From positions 1 to 54,999 of the forward strand of contig NZ_JANXWD010000025.1 of NCBI RefSeq assembly GCF_025351295.1: DNA of 54,999 bases. Direction: 5' to 3'. Positions 45,115 through 53,235 of this stretch are shown piece after piece. The DNA is from Phenylobacterium sp. (GTDB taxonomy: Bacteria; Pseudomonadota; Alphaproteobacteria; Caulobacterales; Caulobacteraceae). Position numbers and translations under genes: made by a program. How positions within the stretch are numbered: the stretch's first letter is position 1; each line of letters opens with the position of its first letter. The notes under the pieces are model-generated. The model was not told the origin of the DNA. It saw only the letters and a list, made by a program, of their open reading frames with translations, and did not search any database.

Positions 45115-47457
45115 ATGTCTTCCGAGTCCTTCAACGCCCCCGCCCCCCGCATCAGCGATCTGGCCCGCGCCGACCCGCGGCCGGCCGAATATCTGGACGG
45201 GCTGAACCCCGAGCAGCGCGACGCCGTGCAGGCGATCGAGGGGCCGGTGCTGGTGCTGGCCGGGGCCGGCACCGGCAAGACGCGGGTGCTGACCACACGG
45301 CTGGCGCACATCCTGGCCACCGGCAAGGCGCGGCCGTGGGAGTTGCTGGTCGTCACCTTCACCAACAAGGCCGCCCGCGAGATGCGCGAGCGGATCACCC
45401 ACATCATCGGCCCCTCGGCGGAGGGGCTGCGCTGGCTGGGCACCTTCCACTCGGTGGCCGCCCAGATCCTGCGGCGCAACGCCGAGCTGGTGGGGCTGAA
45501 GTCGAACTACACTATCCTCGACACCGACGATCAGGAGCGGCTGCTCAAGCAGATCCTGGAAGCCGAGAATATCGACGCCAAGCGCTGGTCGCCCAAGATG
45601 CTGGCCGGGCTGATCGACCAGTGGAAAAACCGCGGCTGGCGGCCCGACCAGCTGCCGCCCGCCGAGGCCCAGGCCTTCGCCAACGGCAAGGGCCAGGCGC
45701 TGTACCGGCTCTACCAGGAGCGGATGCGCATCCTGAACGCCTGCGACTTCGGCGACCTGCTGCTGCACAACCTGACCATCTTCACCAGCCAGCCCGACGT
45801 GCTGGCCAACTTCCACAATAGATTCAGATACCTGCTGGTGGACGAGTACCAGGACACCAACGTCGCCCAGTACCTGTGGCTGCGGCTGCTGGCCCAGAAG
45901 AGCCGGAACCTGTGCTGCGTCGGCGACGACGACCAGTCGATCTACGGCTGGCGGGGCGCCGAGGTGGACAACATCCTGCGCTTCGAGCGCGACTTCCCAG
46001 GCGCCAAGGTGGTGCGGCTGGAGCGCAACTACCGCTCCACCAGCCACATCCTGGCCGCCGCCTCGGGGCTGATCGCCACCAACAAATCGCGCCTGGGCAA
46101 GACGCTGTGGACGGAGGCTGAGGGCGGCGAGAAGGTCGTGGTCCGCGGGGTCTGGGACGGCGACGCCGAGAGCCGGCTGATCGCCGACGAGATCGAGCGG
46201 GCGAAGAAGGGCGCCACCGACAAGCCGGCCCGCCGCTACCGCGACATGGCCATCCTGGTCCGCGCCTCGTTCCAGATGCGCAGCTTCGAGGAGCGGTTCG
46301 TCCTGCTGCAGATCCCCTATGTGGTGATCGGCGGCCCGCGGTTCTTCGAGCGCGCCGAGATCCGCGACGCCCACGCCTATCTGCGGCTGATCCAGTCGCC
46401 GGACGACGACCTGGCCTTCGAGCGCATCGTCAACACCCCCAAGCGCGGCATCGGCGAGACCACGGTACAGAAGCTGCTGCAGGTGGCGCGCGCGAACGGC
46501 GTCCCGGTGGTCCATGCCGCGCGCCAGCTGGTGCTGACCGACGAACTGGCCGCCCGGACCCGCACCGCGCTCGCCAATTTCCTGCGCGACCTCGACCGCT
46601 GGCGCGTCCAGGCCGACCAGGTCAACTTCGCCCGGCTGATGGAGGCGGTGCTGGAGGAGAGCGGCTACACCGACGCGCTCAAGCTCGACAAATCGCCCCA
46701 GGCCCAGGGCCGGCTGGAGAACCTGAAGGAGTTGGTCCAGTCGATGTCCAACTTCGACAGCCTCCAGGCCTATCTGGAGCACGTCTCGCTGGTGATGGAC
46801 CTGGACCGCGGCCCTTCGGCCGATAGCGTGCAGATCATGACCCTGCACCAGGCCAAGGGGCTGGAGTTCCCGCTGGTCTTCCTGCCCGGTTGGGAGGAAG
46901 GCGTCTTTCCGTCCCAGCGCAGCATGGACGAGACCGGCGAGAAGGGCCTCGAGGAGGAACGCCGCCTGGCCTACGTCGGCATCACCCGCGCCCGCGAGGA
47001 GGCCCGCATCTCCTTCGCCGCCAACCGCCAGGTCTACGGCCGTTGGACCAGCCAGCTGCCCAGCCGCTTCGTTGATGAGCTGCCTTTGGCCAACGTCGAG
47101 GCCAGCTCCGAGACCGGCTACTACGGCGGCGGCCCCGGCATGCAGCAGCACGGCTCGCGCTGGGACGAGACCCCGGCGTTCGGGACCGGCTATTCCTCTC
47201 CGGGCTGGCGCCGCGCCCAGGCCAACAACTACAAAGGCAGCCACCCCGGCCGCCAGCAGGTCATCGAAGGCGACGGCCGTCTGGTCGCCACCTCCGACAG
47301 CGCCGCCGCCAGCGACTTCAGGCGCGGCGACCGCGTCTTCCACATCAAGTTCGGCTACGGCGCCGTCAGCGCGGTGGAAGGCAACAAGCTCACCGTCGCC
47401 TTCGACAAGGCCGGTGAGAAAAAGGTCATCGACTCGTTCGTGGAGAAGCAGGCGTAA
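45115..47457 (+). CDS. pcrA: UvrD/PcrA superfamily I DNA helicase
   Basis: A 780-residue helicase. The Q motif (LNPEQRDAV, 30-38), Walker A GAGTGKT (50-56), the DEYQDTN motif II and the GDDDQSIYGWRGA motif III are all present. The helicase core ends near residue 660; a Tudor-like C-terminal domain follows (RRGDRVFHIKFGYGAVSAVEGNK...), as in UvrD and PcrA, which ties it to RNA polymerase in other species. It unwinds DNA in nucleotide excision repair, mismatch repair and clearing of RecA. ATG 45115 is chosen since an upstream start would be inside the repeat. A candidate SOS box lies directly upstream. Confidence 0.95.
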   Translation: MSSESFNAPAPRISDLARADPRPAEYLDGLNPEQRDAVQAIEGPVLVLAGAGTGKTRVLTTRLAHILATGKARPWELLVVTFTNKAAREMRERITHIIGPSAEGLRWLGTFHSVAAQILRRNAELVGLKSNYTILDTDDQERLLKQILEAENIDAKRWSPKMLAGLIDQWKNRGWRPDQLPPAEAQAFANGKGQALYRLYQERMRILNACDFGDLLLHNLTIFTSQPDVLANFHNRFRYLLVDEYQDTNVAQYLWLRLLAQKSRNLCCVGDDDQSIYGWRGAEVDNILRFERDFPGAKVVRLERNYRSTSHILAAASGLIATNKSRLGKTLWTEAEGGEKVVVRGVWDGDAESRLIADEIERAKKGATDKPARRYRDMAILVRASFQMRSFEERFVLLQIPYVVIGGPRFFERAEIRDAHAYLRLIQSPDDDLAFERIVNTPKRGIGETTVQKLLQVARANGVPVVHAARQLVLTDELAARTRTALANFLRDLDRWRVQADQVNFARLMEAVLEESGYTDALKLDKSPQAQGRLENLKELVQSMSNFDSLQAYLEHVSLVMDLDRGPSADSVQIMTLHQAKGLEFPLVFLPGWEEGVFPSQRSMDETGEKGLEEERRLAYVGITRAREEARISFAANRQVYGRWTSQLPSRFVDELPLANVEASSETGYYGGGPGMQQHGSRWDETPAFGTGYSSPGWRRAQANNYKGSHPGRQQVIEGDGRLVATSDSAAASDFRRGDRVFHIKFGYGAVSAVEGNKLTVAFDKAGEKKVIDSFVEKQA

Positions 47458-47507
47458 CCCCAGCGCCCCCGTTGCCTAACCTTGGCCTTTGCCCTCTCAT
47501 CCCGCGC

Positions 47508-48476
47508 ATGCCGATCGCCGCCGCCAGGGTCTATGCCGAGGGTCATCGCCTGCGCGCGCTGTGGCTGGACGATGCGGAGGACCGGGTGGTCCAGCCGCAC
47601 CAGTTCGCCTGGATCGGCCTGGTCGACCCCGATGCCGCCGAGCTGGCCGGGCTGCAGGCGCGCTTCGGCCTGCATCCGCTGGCGATCGAGGACGCACTCT
47701 GCGAGCACCCGATCCCCAAGGTCAGCGTCTATGGCGACCAGATCTTCGTCACCGCGCGCACCGCCCGGCTGGACGGCGAGGCGATCGTCTACGGCGAGAC
47801 CTGCGCCTTCCTCTGCCGCAACACGATCATCACCGTGCGCAGGGGTTCGGAGCGCGGCTACGCCCAGCTCCGCCGCAACCTGGAGGACTCGCCCGTCCAG
47901 CTGCGGCACGGCATCGCCTATGTGCTCTATTCGCTGCTCGATTTCATCGTCGACAGCTACCAGCCCATCGTCGAGGACATCGAGGAGGAGGTGCTGCGGG
48001 TGGAACGGCGCGCACTGGACGCCTTCCTGAGCCGCGAGGACGTCACCCACCTGTTCAACCTGCGCCAGGAGCTGATGCGGTTCCGCCGCATGCTGGGGCC
48101 GATGGAGGAGGTCTGCGCCCGGCTGGAACACCTGCACCTGCCGTTCATGGACGAGCCTGTGCGGCCGTACTTCCGCGACGTCGGCGACCACGTGCGGCGG
48201 GTCTCCAGCTCGGCGGAGGGTCTGCGGGACGTGCTGGCCTCGGTGTTCGAGGTCTCCAACCTGTTCGAGCAGCAGCGGCAGGGCGATATCACCCGCAAGC
48301 TGGCCGCCTGGGCCGGCATCCTTGCGGTGCCGACCTTCGTGGCCGGGCTCTACGGCATGAACTTCGACTTCATGCCGGAGCTGCACTGGAAGTATGGCTA
48401 TTTCGTCGTGCTGGGCGCCATCCTGGCCGTCTGCGTCACCCTGTTCTTCGCCTTCCGGCGCTCGCGCTGGCTTTGA
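47508..48476 (+). CDS. corA: CorA-type magnesium/cobalt transporter
   Basis: A 322-residue channel subunit: a large cytosolic domain and two C-terminal helices joined by the signature GMN (residues 283-285, in GLYGMNFDFMPEL), the selectivity loop of CorA. The acidic patch ahead of helix 1 is typical as well. Pentamers take up magnesium (or cobalt/nickel). The first ATG of the frame is at 47472; 47508 is preferred from homology (MPIAAARVYAEGHRLRALWL). It lies 50 bases after pcrA. Confidence 0.93.
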   Translation: MPIAAARVYAEGHRLRALWLDDAEDRVVQPHQFAWIGLVDPDAAELAGLQARFGLHPLAIEDALCEHPIPKVSVYGDQIFVTARTARLDGEAIVYGETCAFLCRNTIITVRRGSERGYAQLRRNLEDSPVQLRHGIAYVLYSLLDFIVDSYQPIVEDIEEEVLRVERRALDAFLSREDVTHLFNLRQELMRFRRMLGPMEEVCARLEHLHLPFMDEPVRPYFRDVGDHVRRVSSSAEGLRDVLASVFEVSNLFEQQRQGDITRKLAAWAGILAVPTFVAGLYGMNFDFMPELHWKYGYFVVLGAILAVCVTLFFAFRRSRWL

Positions 48477-48515
48477 GCTGAAACCAAACCGCGGCCCACG
48501 CGCTTGTCGTGGGCC

Positions 48516-48986
48516 ATGCAGACCCTGATCCTCAACCGCGACCTCAAGACCCTGTTCCAGGGTGTCGGCGTTGTCGCCGCGGCCGGGCTGCTGCTGGGCG
48601 CGGTCTGTCATCCCAACCTGCGCGGCGAGACGGTCGCCGAAGGGCCGCAGATGCTGCTGAACGGCGGTGGCGCGCGCGGCGCCGCGTCGGCCGGCGACGC
48701 GGGCCTCAGCGCTTATGGCGGCCGCACGCCGGAGTATGTGATCGGCACCGACTGGACCCGCCCGCGCGCCGAACCGGCCCAGGCCGCGGCGCCCGACGAA
48801 GAGCGTGGCGGCGAGACGGTCGTCTATACCGCCCATGACGATCGCGCCCCCGTACAGGTCACCCACGCCGCCTGGCGCGACGACGACCGGCCGCTGCCGG
48901 TCTACCCCTCCGCCCAGGGCGGCGTGCCCTACGAGGCCAATCTGCCGGTCGCCCCGCCGCCGCCGGGCGAGACAGACGCGGGCTGA
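48516..48986 (+). CDS. Hypothetical protein with one N-terminal membrane segment
   Basis: A protein of about 156 residues, [20 protein letters not shown] then [15 protein letters not shown]. Residues 15-35 form a membrane helix or signal anchor, with a Cys at 31 that is not in a good lipobox. The rest is hydrophilic, rich in Gly, Ala, Pro and Asp, and probably periplasmic and disordered, ending in [11 protein letters not shown] do not recognise the family. The start is uncertain, since an in-frame codon at 48504 adds four residues. It lies between corA and prmA on the same strand and may be part of one unit. Confidence 0.6.
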   Translation: MQTLILNRDLKTLFQGVGVVAAAGLLLGAVCHPNLRGETVAEGPQMLLNGGGARGAASAGDAGLSAYGGRTPEYVIGTDWTRPRAEPAQAAAPDEERGGETVVYTAHDDRAPVQVTHAAWRDDDRPLPVYPSAQGGVPYEANLPVAPPPPGETDAG

Positions 48987-49029
48987 TCCTCCTCGCCTTT
49001 CGGCCTCCTGCCCTTTAGAGCCCACGGCC

Positions 49030-49896
49030 ATGAGCGACGAGGCCGTCCAGATCACCGCCCGCGGCCCGCGCGCCGACGCCGAGGCCGCCGCCGCGGCGCT
49101 TGAAGCCGAGCCCGCCACCGAGGCGCTGACCTTTTCCATCCTGGAAGAGGACGAGGACCACGACGTCTGGCGCATCGACGCCTTCCCCATCGAGGCCGAC
49201 GAACAGGCCGCCATCGGCCGCCTCCTGGGCGGCTTCCCGACGCTGCGGGTGGTCACCGAGGTGCTGGCCGATGCCGACTGGCTGGCCATGGCGCTGTCCG
49301 GCCTGCCGCCGGTCCGGGCCGGCCGGTTCTTCGTCTACGGCGCCCATGACCGGGGCCTGGCGCCGGCCAGCACGGTCAACCTGCGGATCGAGGCGGGCGC
49401 CGCCTTCGGCACCGGCCACCACGGCACCACCGTCGGCTGCCTGCTGGCGTTCAGCGACCTGCTCAAGGCGCGCCGCTTCGACCGGGTCCTGGACGTGGGC
49501 TGCGGCACCGGGGTGCTGGCCATCGCCGCGGCGCGCACCGGCTCGCCGATCGCGGTGGGCACCGACATCGACGGGCCGTCGGTCCGCATCGCCAACGAGA
49601 ACGCGGCCCTGAACGGCGCCCGGGCGCGGTTCGTCCACGCCGCCGGCCTCAACGATCCGCTGGTCCGCAACGACGGCCCCTACGACCTGGCCTTCGCCAA
49701 CATCCTGGCCCCGCCGCTGGTGGCCCTGTCGCAGGACATCCGCCGCGCGCTGAAGCCCGGCGGCCTGGCCATCCTCTCCGGCCTGCTGCGCACCCAGGAG
49801 CGCCGCGTGCTGGCCGCCTATACGTCCAGGGGCTTCCGGCTGGTGCGCCGCATCCACCGCGACGCCTGGGCCACCCTGGTGCTGCGCAGGCCCTAG
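49030..49896 (+). CDS. prmA: Ribosomal protein L11 methyltransferase
   Basis: A 288-residue SAM-dependent methyltransferase that trimethylates ribosomal protein L11. It has an N-terminal substrate domain (about 1-100) and the catalytic domain. Motifs: [10 protein letters not shown] (PrmA signature), [14 protein letters not shown] (SAM-binding motif I) and [11 protein letters not shown], equivalent to the NxxA/N.L site of PrmA. ATG 49030 is chosen by similarity and lies directly after CCCACGGCC, with a weak RBS. Loss of PrmA is harmless in most species. Confidence 0.93.
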   Translation: MSDEAVQITARGPRADAEAAAAALEAEPATEALTFSILEEDEDHDVWRIDAFPIEADEQAAIGRLLGGFPTLRVVTEVLADADWLAMALSGLPPVRAGRFFVYGAHDRGLAPASTVNLRIEAGAAFGTGHHGTTVGCLLAFSDLLKARRFDRVLDVGCGTGVLAIAAARTGSPIAVGTDIDGPSVRIANENAALNGARARFVHAAGLNDPLVRNDGPYDLAFANILAPPLVALSQDIRRALKPGGLAILSGLLRTQERRVLAAYTSRGFRLVRRIHRDAWATLVLRRP

Positions 49897-49965
49897 GAAC
49901 CGCCCGCGCCGCGCGACGTTCTTCCGCCCGACGGCCGCACTGGCCTTCAGAGGAAGCCCGTCCCC

Positions 49966-50352
49966 ATGTCCGACCCCTACGAGCGCGTCACCACCGCTTC
50001 GCCCGACGTCGTCATCGTCCGGCGCAGCAACAACACGGGCTGGTGGGTGGCCGCGCTGGTCGCCGTCGTGGCCATCGGCGCGGTGCTGTTCATGGTCAAC
50101 AACTCTGGCCCGACCCGCGACGACCTGCAGGCCGCCCATGACCAGGGGGCCACCGAGGCCACCCTGACCAACGCCGCCGCCAACGCCCAGCAGGCGGCCT
50201 CGACCGCCTCCCAGGCCGCCCAGGCCGCCACCACCGGCGCCGCCCGCGCCACCGAAAGCGCCGCCCAGGCCGCAGCCGCCAAGACCACCCAGGCCGTCGA
50301 CGCCACCGCAGACGCCGCCCAGGCCGCCACCTCGCCCGAGCCGCCGCGCTAG
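49966..50352 (+). CDS. Hypothetical single-pass membrane protein with Ala/Thr-rich coiled region
   Basis: A 128-residue protein with a membrane helix at about 26-44 (WWVAALVAVVAIGAVLFMV), a short cytosolic start and a long tail of alanine-rich repeats (QQAASTASQAAQAATTGAAR...), presumably a helical rod in the periplasm. I recognise no family. The repetitive region has a very high alanine content and low complexity. The frame is followed by a good terminator at 50359. A role as a spacer or envelope protein is a guess. Confidence 0.6.
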   Translation: MSDPYERVTTASPDVVIVRRSNNTGWWVAALVAVVAIGAVLFMVNNSGPTRDDLQAAHDQGATEATLTNAAANAQQAASTASQAAQAATTGAARATESAAQAAAAKTTQAVDATADAAQAATSPEPPR

Positions 50353-50358
50353 TCGCGC

Positions 50359-50388
50359 CCTGCCTCTCCCGAAAACGGGAGCGGCAGG
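50359..50388. terminator. Stem-loop after the Ala-rich membrane protein gene
   Basis: CCTGCCTCTCCCG and CGGGAGCGGCAGG pair around an AAAA loop, 13 bases with one mismatch. It lies seven bases past the stop at 50352 and before the M24 peptidase gene. There is no T-run but the stem is strong. Confidence 0.7.
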
Positions 50389-50437
50389 AAGCCATCACCC
50401 CTTGGCCCGGGGCGCGTGAACGGCTTACATCCCGCGC

Positions 50438-52252
50438 ATGCGCCAGACCTTCGACGAGACCACCGACCGTTCCTTCGGACCGCGGCACGTCCCCCTGATC
50501 CGCCAGGCCATGGCCAGGCAGGGGCTCGACGGCTTTCTCGTGCCGCACGAGGACGAGCACCAGAACGAATACCTGCCCGCCGCCAACGACCGGCTGGCCT
50601 GGGCCACCGGCTTCACCGGCTCGGCCGGGGCCGCGGTGATCCTGAAGGACAAGGCCGCGGTCTTCGTGGACGGCCGCTACACCCTGCAGGTCCGCGACCA
50701 GGTGGACGCCGGCCTGTTCGAGATCCGCGACCTGGTCGACGGCGGGGTGCCCGCCTACCTCGAGGCCGCCGCCGGCCGCGGCCAGAGGATCGGCTACGAC
50801 CCGCGCCTGCACAGCCCCGACGCCCTGGCCCACCTGAAGGCCGCCGCCGCCAGGGCCGGCGCCGAACTGACCCCCGTGAACGACAACCCGCTGGACCAGG
50901 CCTGGGGTCAGGCCCGTCCGGCCCAGCCGACCGCGCCCGTGGTGCCGCAGCCGCTGGCGTTCTCCGGTGAGGACTCCGCCGCCAAGCGCGCCCGGGTCGG
51001 CCAAGCCATCGTCCATCGCGGCGCCGACGCCACCGTGCTGACCGCGCCCTCCTCCATCGCCTGGCTGTTCAACGTGCGCGGCGGCGACGTCATCCGCTCG
51101 CCCCTGCCCATCGGCCAGGCCATCCTGGCCAAGGACGGCACGGCGCGCCTGTTCCTCGACCCGGCCAAGATCACCCAGGACCTGCCGGCCTGGCTGGGCA
51201 ACCAGGTGACCCTGGAGGCCCCCGGCGACCTGCCCGGGGCGCTGGCCGACCTCAAGGGCCAGAAGGTGGTCGTCGATCCCGCCCTGTCCTCGGCCTGGTA
51301 CTTCAAGGCCCTGGAGGACGCCGGCGCCACGGTGATCCGCGCCGACGACCCCTGCGCCCTGCCCCGCGCCTGCAAGAACCCGGTGGAGATCGAGGGGACC
51401 CGCCAGGCCCACATCCGCGACGGCGCGGCGCTGACCCGTTTCCTCCACTGGCTGGCCACCGAGGGCCAGATCAACCCGCCGGACGAGATCGAGGCGGTGT
51501 CCAAGCTGGAGGCCTTCCGCGAGGCCACCGGCGCGCTCAAGGACCTCTCCTTCGACACCATAGCCGGCGCGGCGTCCAACGGCGCCATCGTCCACTACCG
51601 GCCGATTACCCGGCTGAACAAGCGCGCCGAAGCGGGCTCCCTGTTGCTGGTCGACTCCGGCGCCCAGTACCTGGACGGCACCACCGACGTCACCCGCACG
51701 GTGGCCATCGGCGAGCCGTCGCCTGAGATGCGCGAGCGCTTCACGCTGGTGCTGAAGGGCCACCTGGCGCTGGCCGCGATCCGCTTCCCGGCCGGCACCA
51801 CCGGCTCGGCCATCGATGTCCTGGCCCGCCACGCCCTGTGGATGCACGGCCTGGATTACGACCACGGCACCGGCCACGGGGTCGGGTCGTACCTCGGGGT
51901 CCACGAAGGCCCGCAACGGATCGCCAAGGCGCCCAACGCCGTCGCGCTGAAGCCGGGGATGATCCTCTCCAACGAGCCCGGCTACTATAAGGAAGGCGGC
52001 TACGGCATCCGCATCGAGAACCTGCAGGTCGTCACTGCCGCCGCCCCGATCCCCGGCGGCGAACGCCCGATGCTGGGCTTCGAGACCCTGACGCTGGCTC
52101 CCATCGACCGCCGCCTGGTCGCCCGCGACCTGCTGAGCGCCTGCGAACGTGTCCAGCTCGACGCCTACCACGCTAGGGTGCGCGAGATCGTCGGGCCGTT
52201 GCTGGAGCCGGAGATCCGGCGCTGGCTGGCCGACGCCACGGCGCCGATCTGA
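50438..52252 (+). CDS. M24B family Xaa-Pro aminopeptidase
   Basis: A 604-residue cytosolic metalloaminopeptidase of the long AMPP type, with two N-terminal creatinase-like domains (about 1-320) and the pita-bread catalytic domain. Metal ligands are visible in LLVDSGAQYLDGTTDVTRT (Asp pair), TGHGVGSYLGVHEGP (His), NEPGYY (Glu) and IRIENL (Glu). It cuts the bond before a penultimate proline. Its TGA overlaps the next ATG by one base, so it is coupled with a methyltransferase. The ATG at 50438 has a GCGCATG context with no strong RBS. Confidence 0.92.
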   Translation: MRQTFDETTDRSFGPRHVPLIRQAMARQGLDGFLVPHEDEHQNEYLPAANDRLAWATGFTGSAGAAVILKDKAAVFVDGRYTLQVRDQVDAGLFEIRDLVDGGVPAYLEAAAGRGQRIGYDPRLHSPDALAHLKAAAARAGAELTPVNDNPLDQAWGQARPAQPTAPVVPQPLAFSGEDSAAKRARVGQAIVHRGADATVLTAPSSIAWLFNVRGGDVIRSPLPIGQAILAKDGTARLFLDPAKITQDLPAWLGNQVTLEAPGDLPGALADLKGQKVVVDPALSSAWYFKALEDAGATVIRADDPCALPRACKNPVEIEGTRQAHIRDGAALTRFLHWLATEGQINPPDEIEAVSKLEAFREATGALKDLSFDTIAGAASNGAIVHYRPITRLNKRAEAGSLLLVDSGAQYLDGTTDVTRTVAIGEPSPEMRERFTLVLKGHLALAAIRFPAGTTGSAIDVLARHALWMHGLDYDHGTGHGVGSYLGVHEGPQRIAKAPNAVALKPGMILSNEPGYYKEGGYGIRIENLQVVTAAAPIPGGERPMLGFETLTLAPIDRRLVARDLLSACERVQLDAYHARVREIVGPLLEPEIRRWLADATAPI

Positions 52253-53100
52253 TGGCCGAGGCGACCAGCGACGCCACCAACACCGCCCAGGTCGAGTACT
52301 GGAACACCGCCGCCGGACCCACCTGGGCCGAGCTGCAGGCGCCGCTGGACCGCCAGTTGGCCCCGCTGGGCCGCGCGGCGATGGATGCCCTGCGGCCCGC
52401 GGCCGGCGAGCGCATCCTCGACATCGGCTGCGGCGCCGGCGCCACCAGCCTCGACCTGGCCCGCACCGTCGCGCCCGGCGGCTGGGTGATCGGCGTCGAT
52501 ATCTCCCGGCCCCTGCTCGCGGCAGCCCGGCAGCGGGCGGCCGGCGTGGAGGGGCTCAGTTTCGTCGAGGCCGACGCCCAGAGCCATACCTTCGCGGCCG
52601 AGAGCTTCGATGCGGTGTTCTCCCGCTTCGGGGTGATGTTCTTCGCCGACCCCACGGCCGCCTTCGCCAACATCCGCCGCGCCGTGAAGCCCGGCGGCCG
52701 GCTGGCCTTCATCTGCTGGCGGACCCCGGCCGAGAACCCGATCATGACCCTGCCGGCCGCGGCGGCCCAGCCGTTCCTGCCGCCCCCGCCACCGCCGCCA
52801 CCGGCCGGGACGCCCGGCCCCTTCGCCTTCGCCGATCCGGACCGGGTCCGCGCGATCCTGGCCGACGCGGGCTGGACCGACGCGCGGGTCGCACCGCACG
52901 ACGTGAAGACCGGCGCCGGCGACCTCGACGCCTTCCTGGCCCTGGCGCTGCGCGTCGGGCCCCTGGGCGGTCTGTTGCGCGAGAACCCCGACCAGCGGGA
53001 GGTGGTCATCGACGCCGTCCGCACCACGCTCAAACCCCATGAGGGTCCGCAGGGCATCCTGCTCGACAGCGCCACCTGGATCGTCACCGCCCGCGCCTGA
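52252..53100 (+). CDS. Class I SAM-dependent methyltransferase
   Basis: A 282-residue methyltransferase of the UbiE/arsenite-methyltransferase-like type. Motif I is LDIGCGAGATSLDLA, followed by the Asp of VIGVDIS and the F/D stretch FDAVFSRFGVMFFADP. A run of eight prolines (LPPPPPPPPAG, near residue 180) lies between catalytic and C-terminal parts and is likely to stall ribosomes unless EF-P acts. The substrate is unknown. Its ATG overlaps the peptidase TGA by one base. Confidence 0.85.
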   Translation: MAEATSDATNTAQVEYWNTAAGPTWAELQAPLDRQLAPLGRAAMDALRPAAGERILDIGCGAGATSLDLARTVAPGGWVIGVDISRPLLAAARQRAAGVEGLSFVEADAQSHTFAAESFDAVFSRFGVMFFADPTAAFANIRRAVKPGGRLAFICWRTPAENPIMTLPAAAAQPFLPPPPPPPPAGTPGPFAFADPDRVRAILADAGWTDARVAPHDVKTGAGDLDAFLALALRVGPLGGLLRENPDQREVVIDAVRTTLKPHEGPQGILLDSATWIVTARA

Positions 53101-53112
53101 GACGCGCAGCTA

Positions 53113-53226
53113 GAGCCTTTCTGGTTCAAGTGGAGCCACTTGAACCAGATAAAAAGGCTCTAACTCTTTGAATTAGAGCGCGTCGGGCGGCGAAACCGGG
53201 ATCCACTTTCGCCTGACGCGCTCTAG
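53113..53226. repeat. Palindromic intergenic repeat, family B, copy 2
   Basis: Nearly identical to 20373-20486, with the same CTGGTTCAAGTG/CACTTGAACCAG stem and the same AAAAAGGCTCTAACTC and GACGCGCTCTAG parts. It fills the space between the convergent methyltransferase and histidine-kinase genes. Confidence 0.85.
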
Positions 53227-53235
53227 GTCTGGCGC

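Noticed and set aside
44989..47343. A 784-codon open frame opposite pcrA
   Set aside because: Same cause: third-position GC bias keeps the opposite strand open. The plus strand has all helicase motifs.
48805..49029. Upstream start of the prmA frame inside the preceding ORF
   Set aside because: It overlaps the hypothetical gene at 48516-48986 and translates to a Pro/Arg-rich stretch; the PrmA N-terminus begins at 49030.
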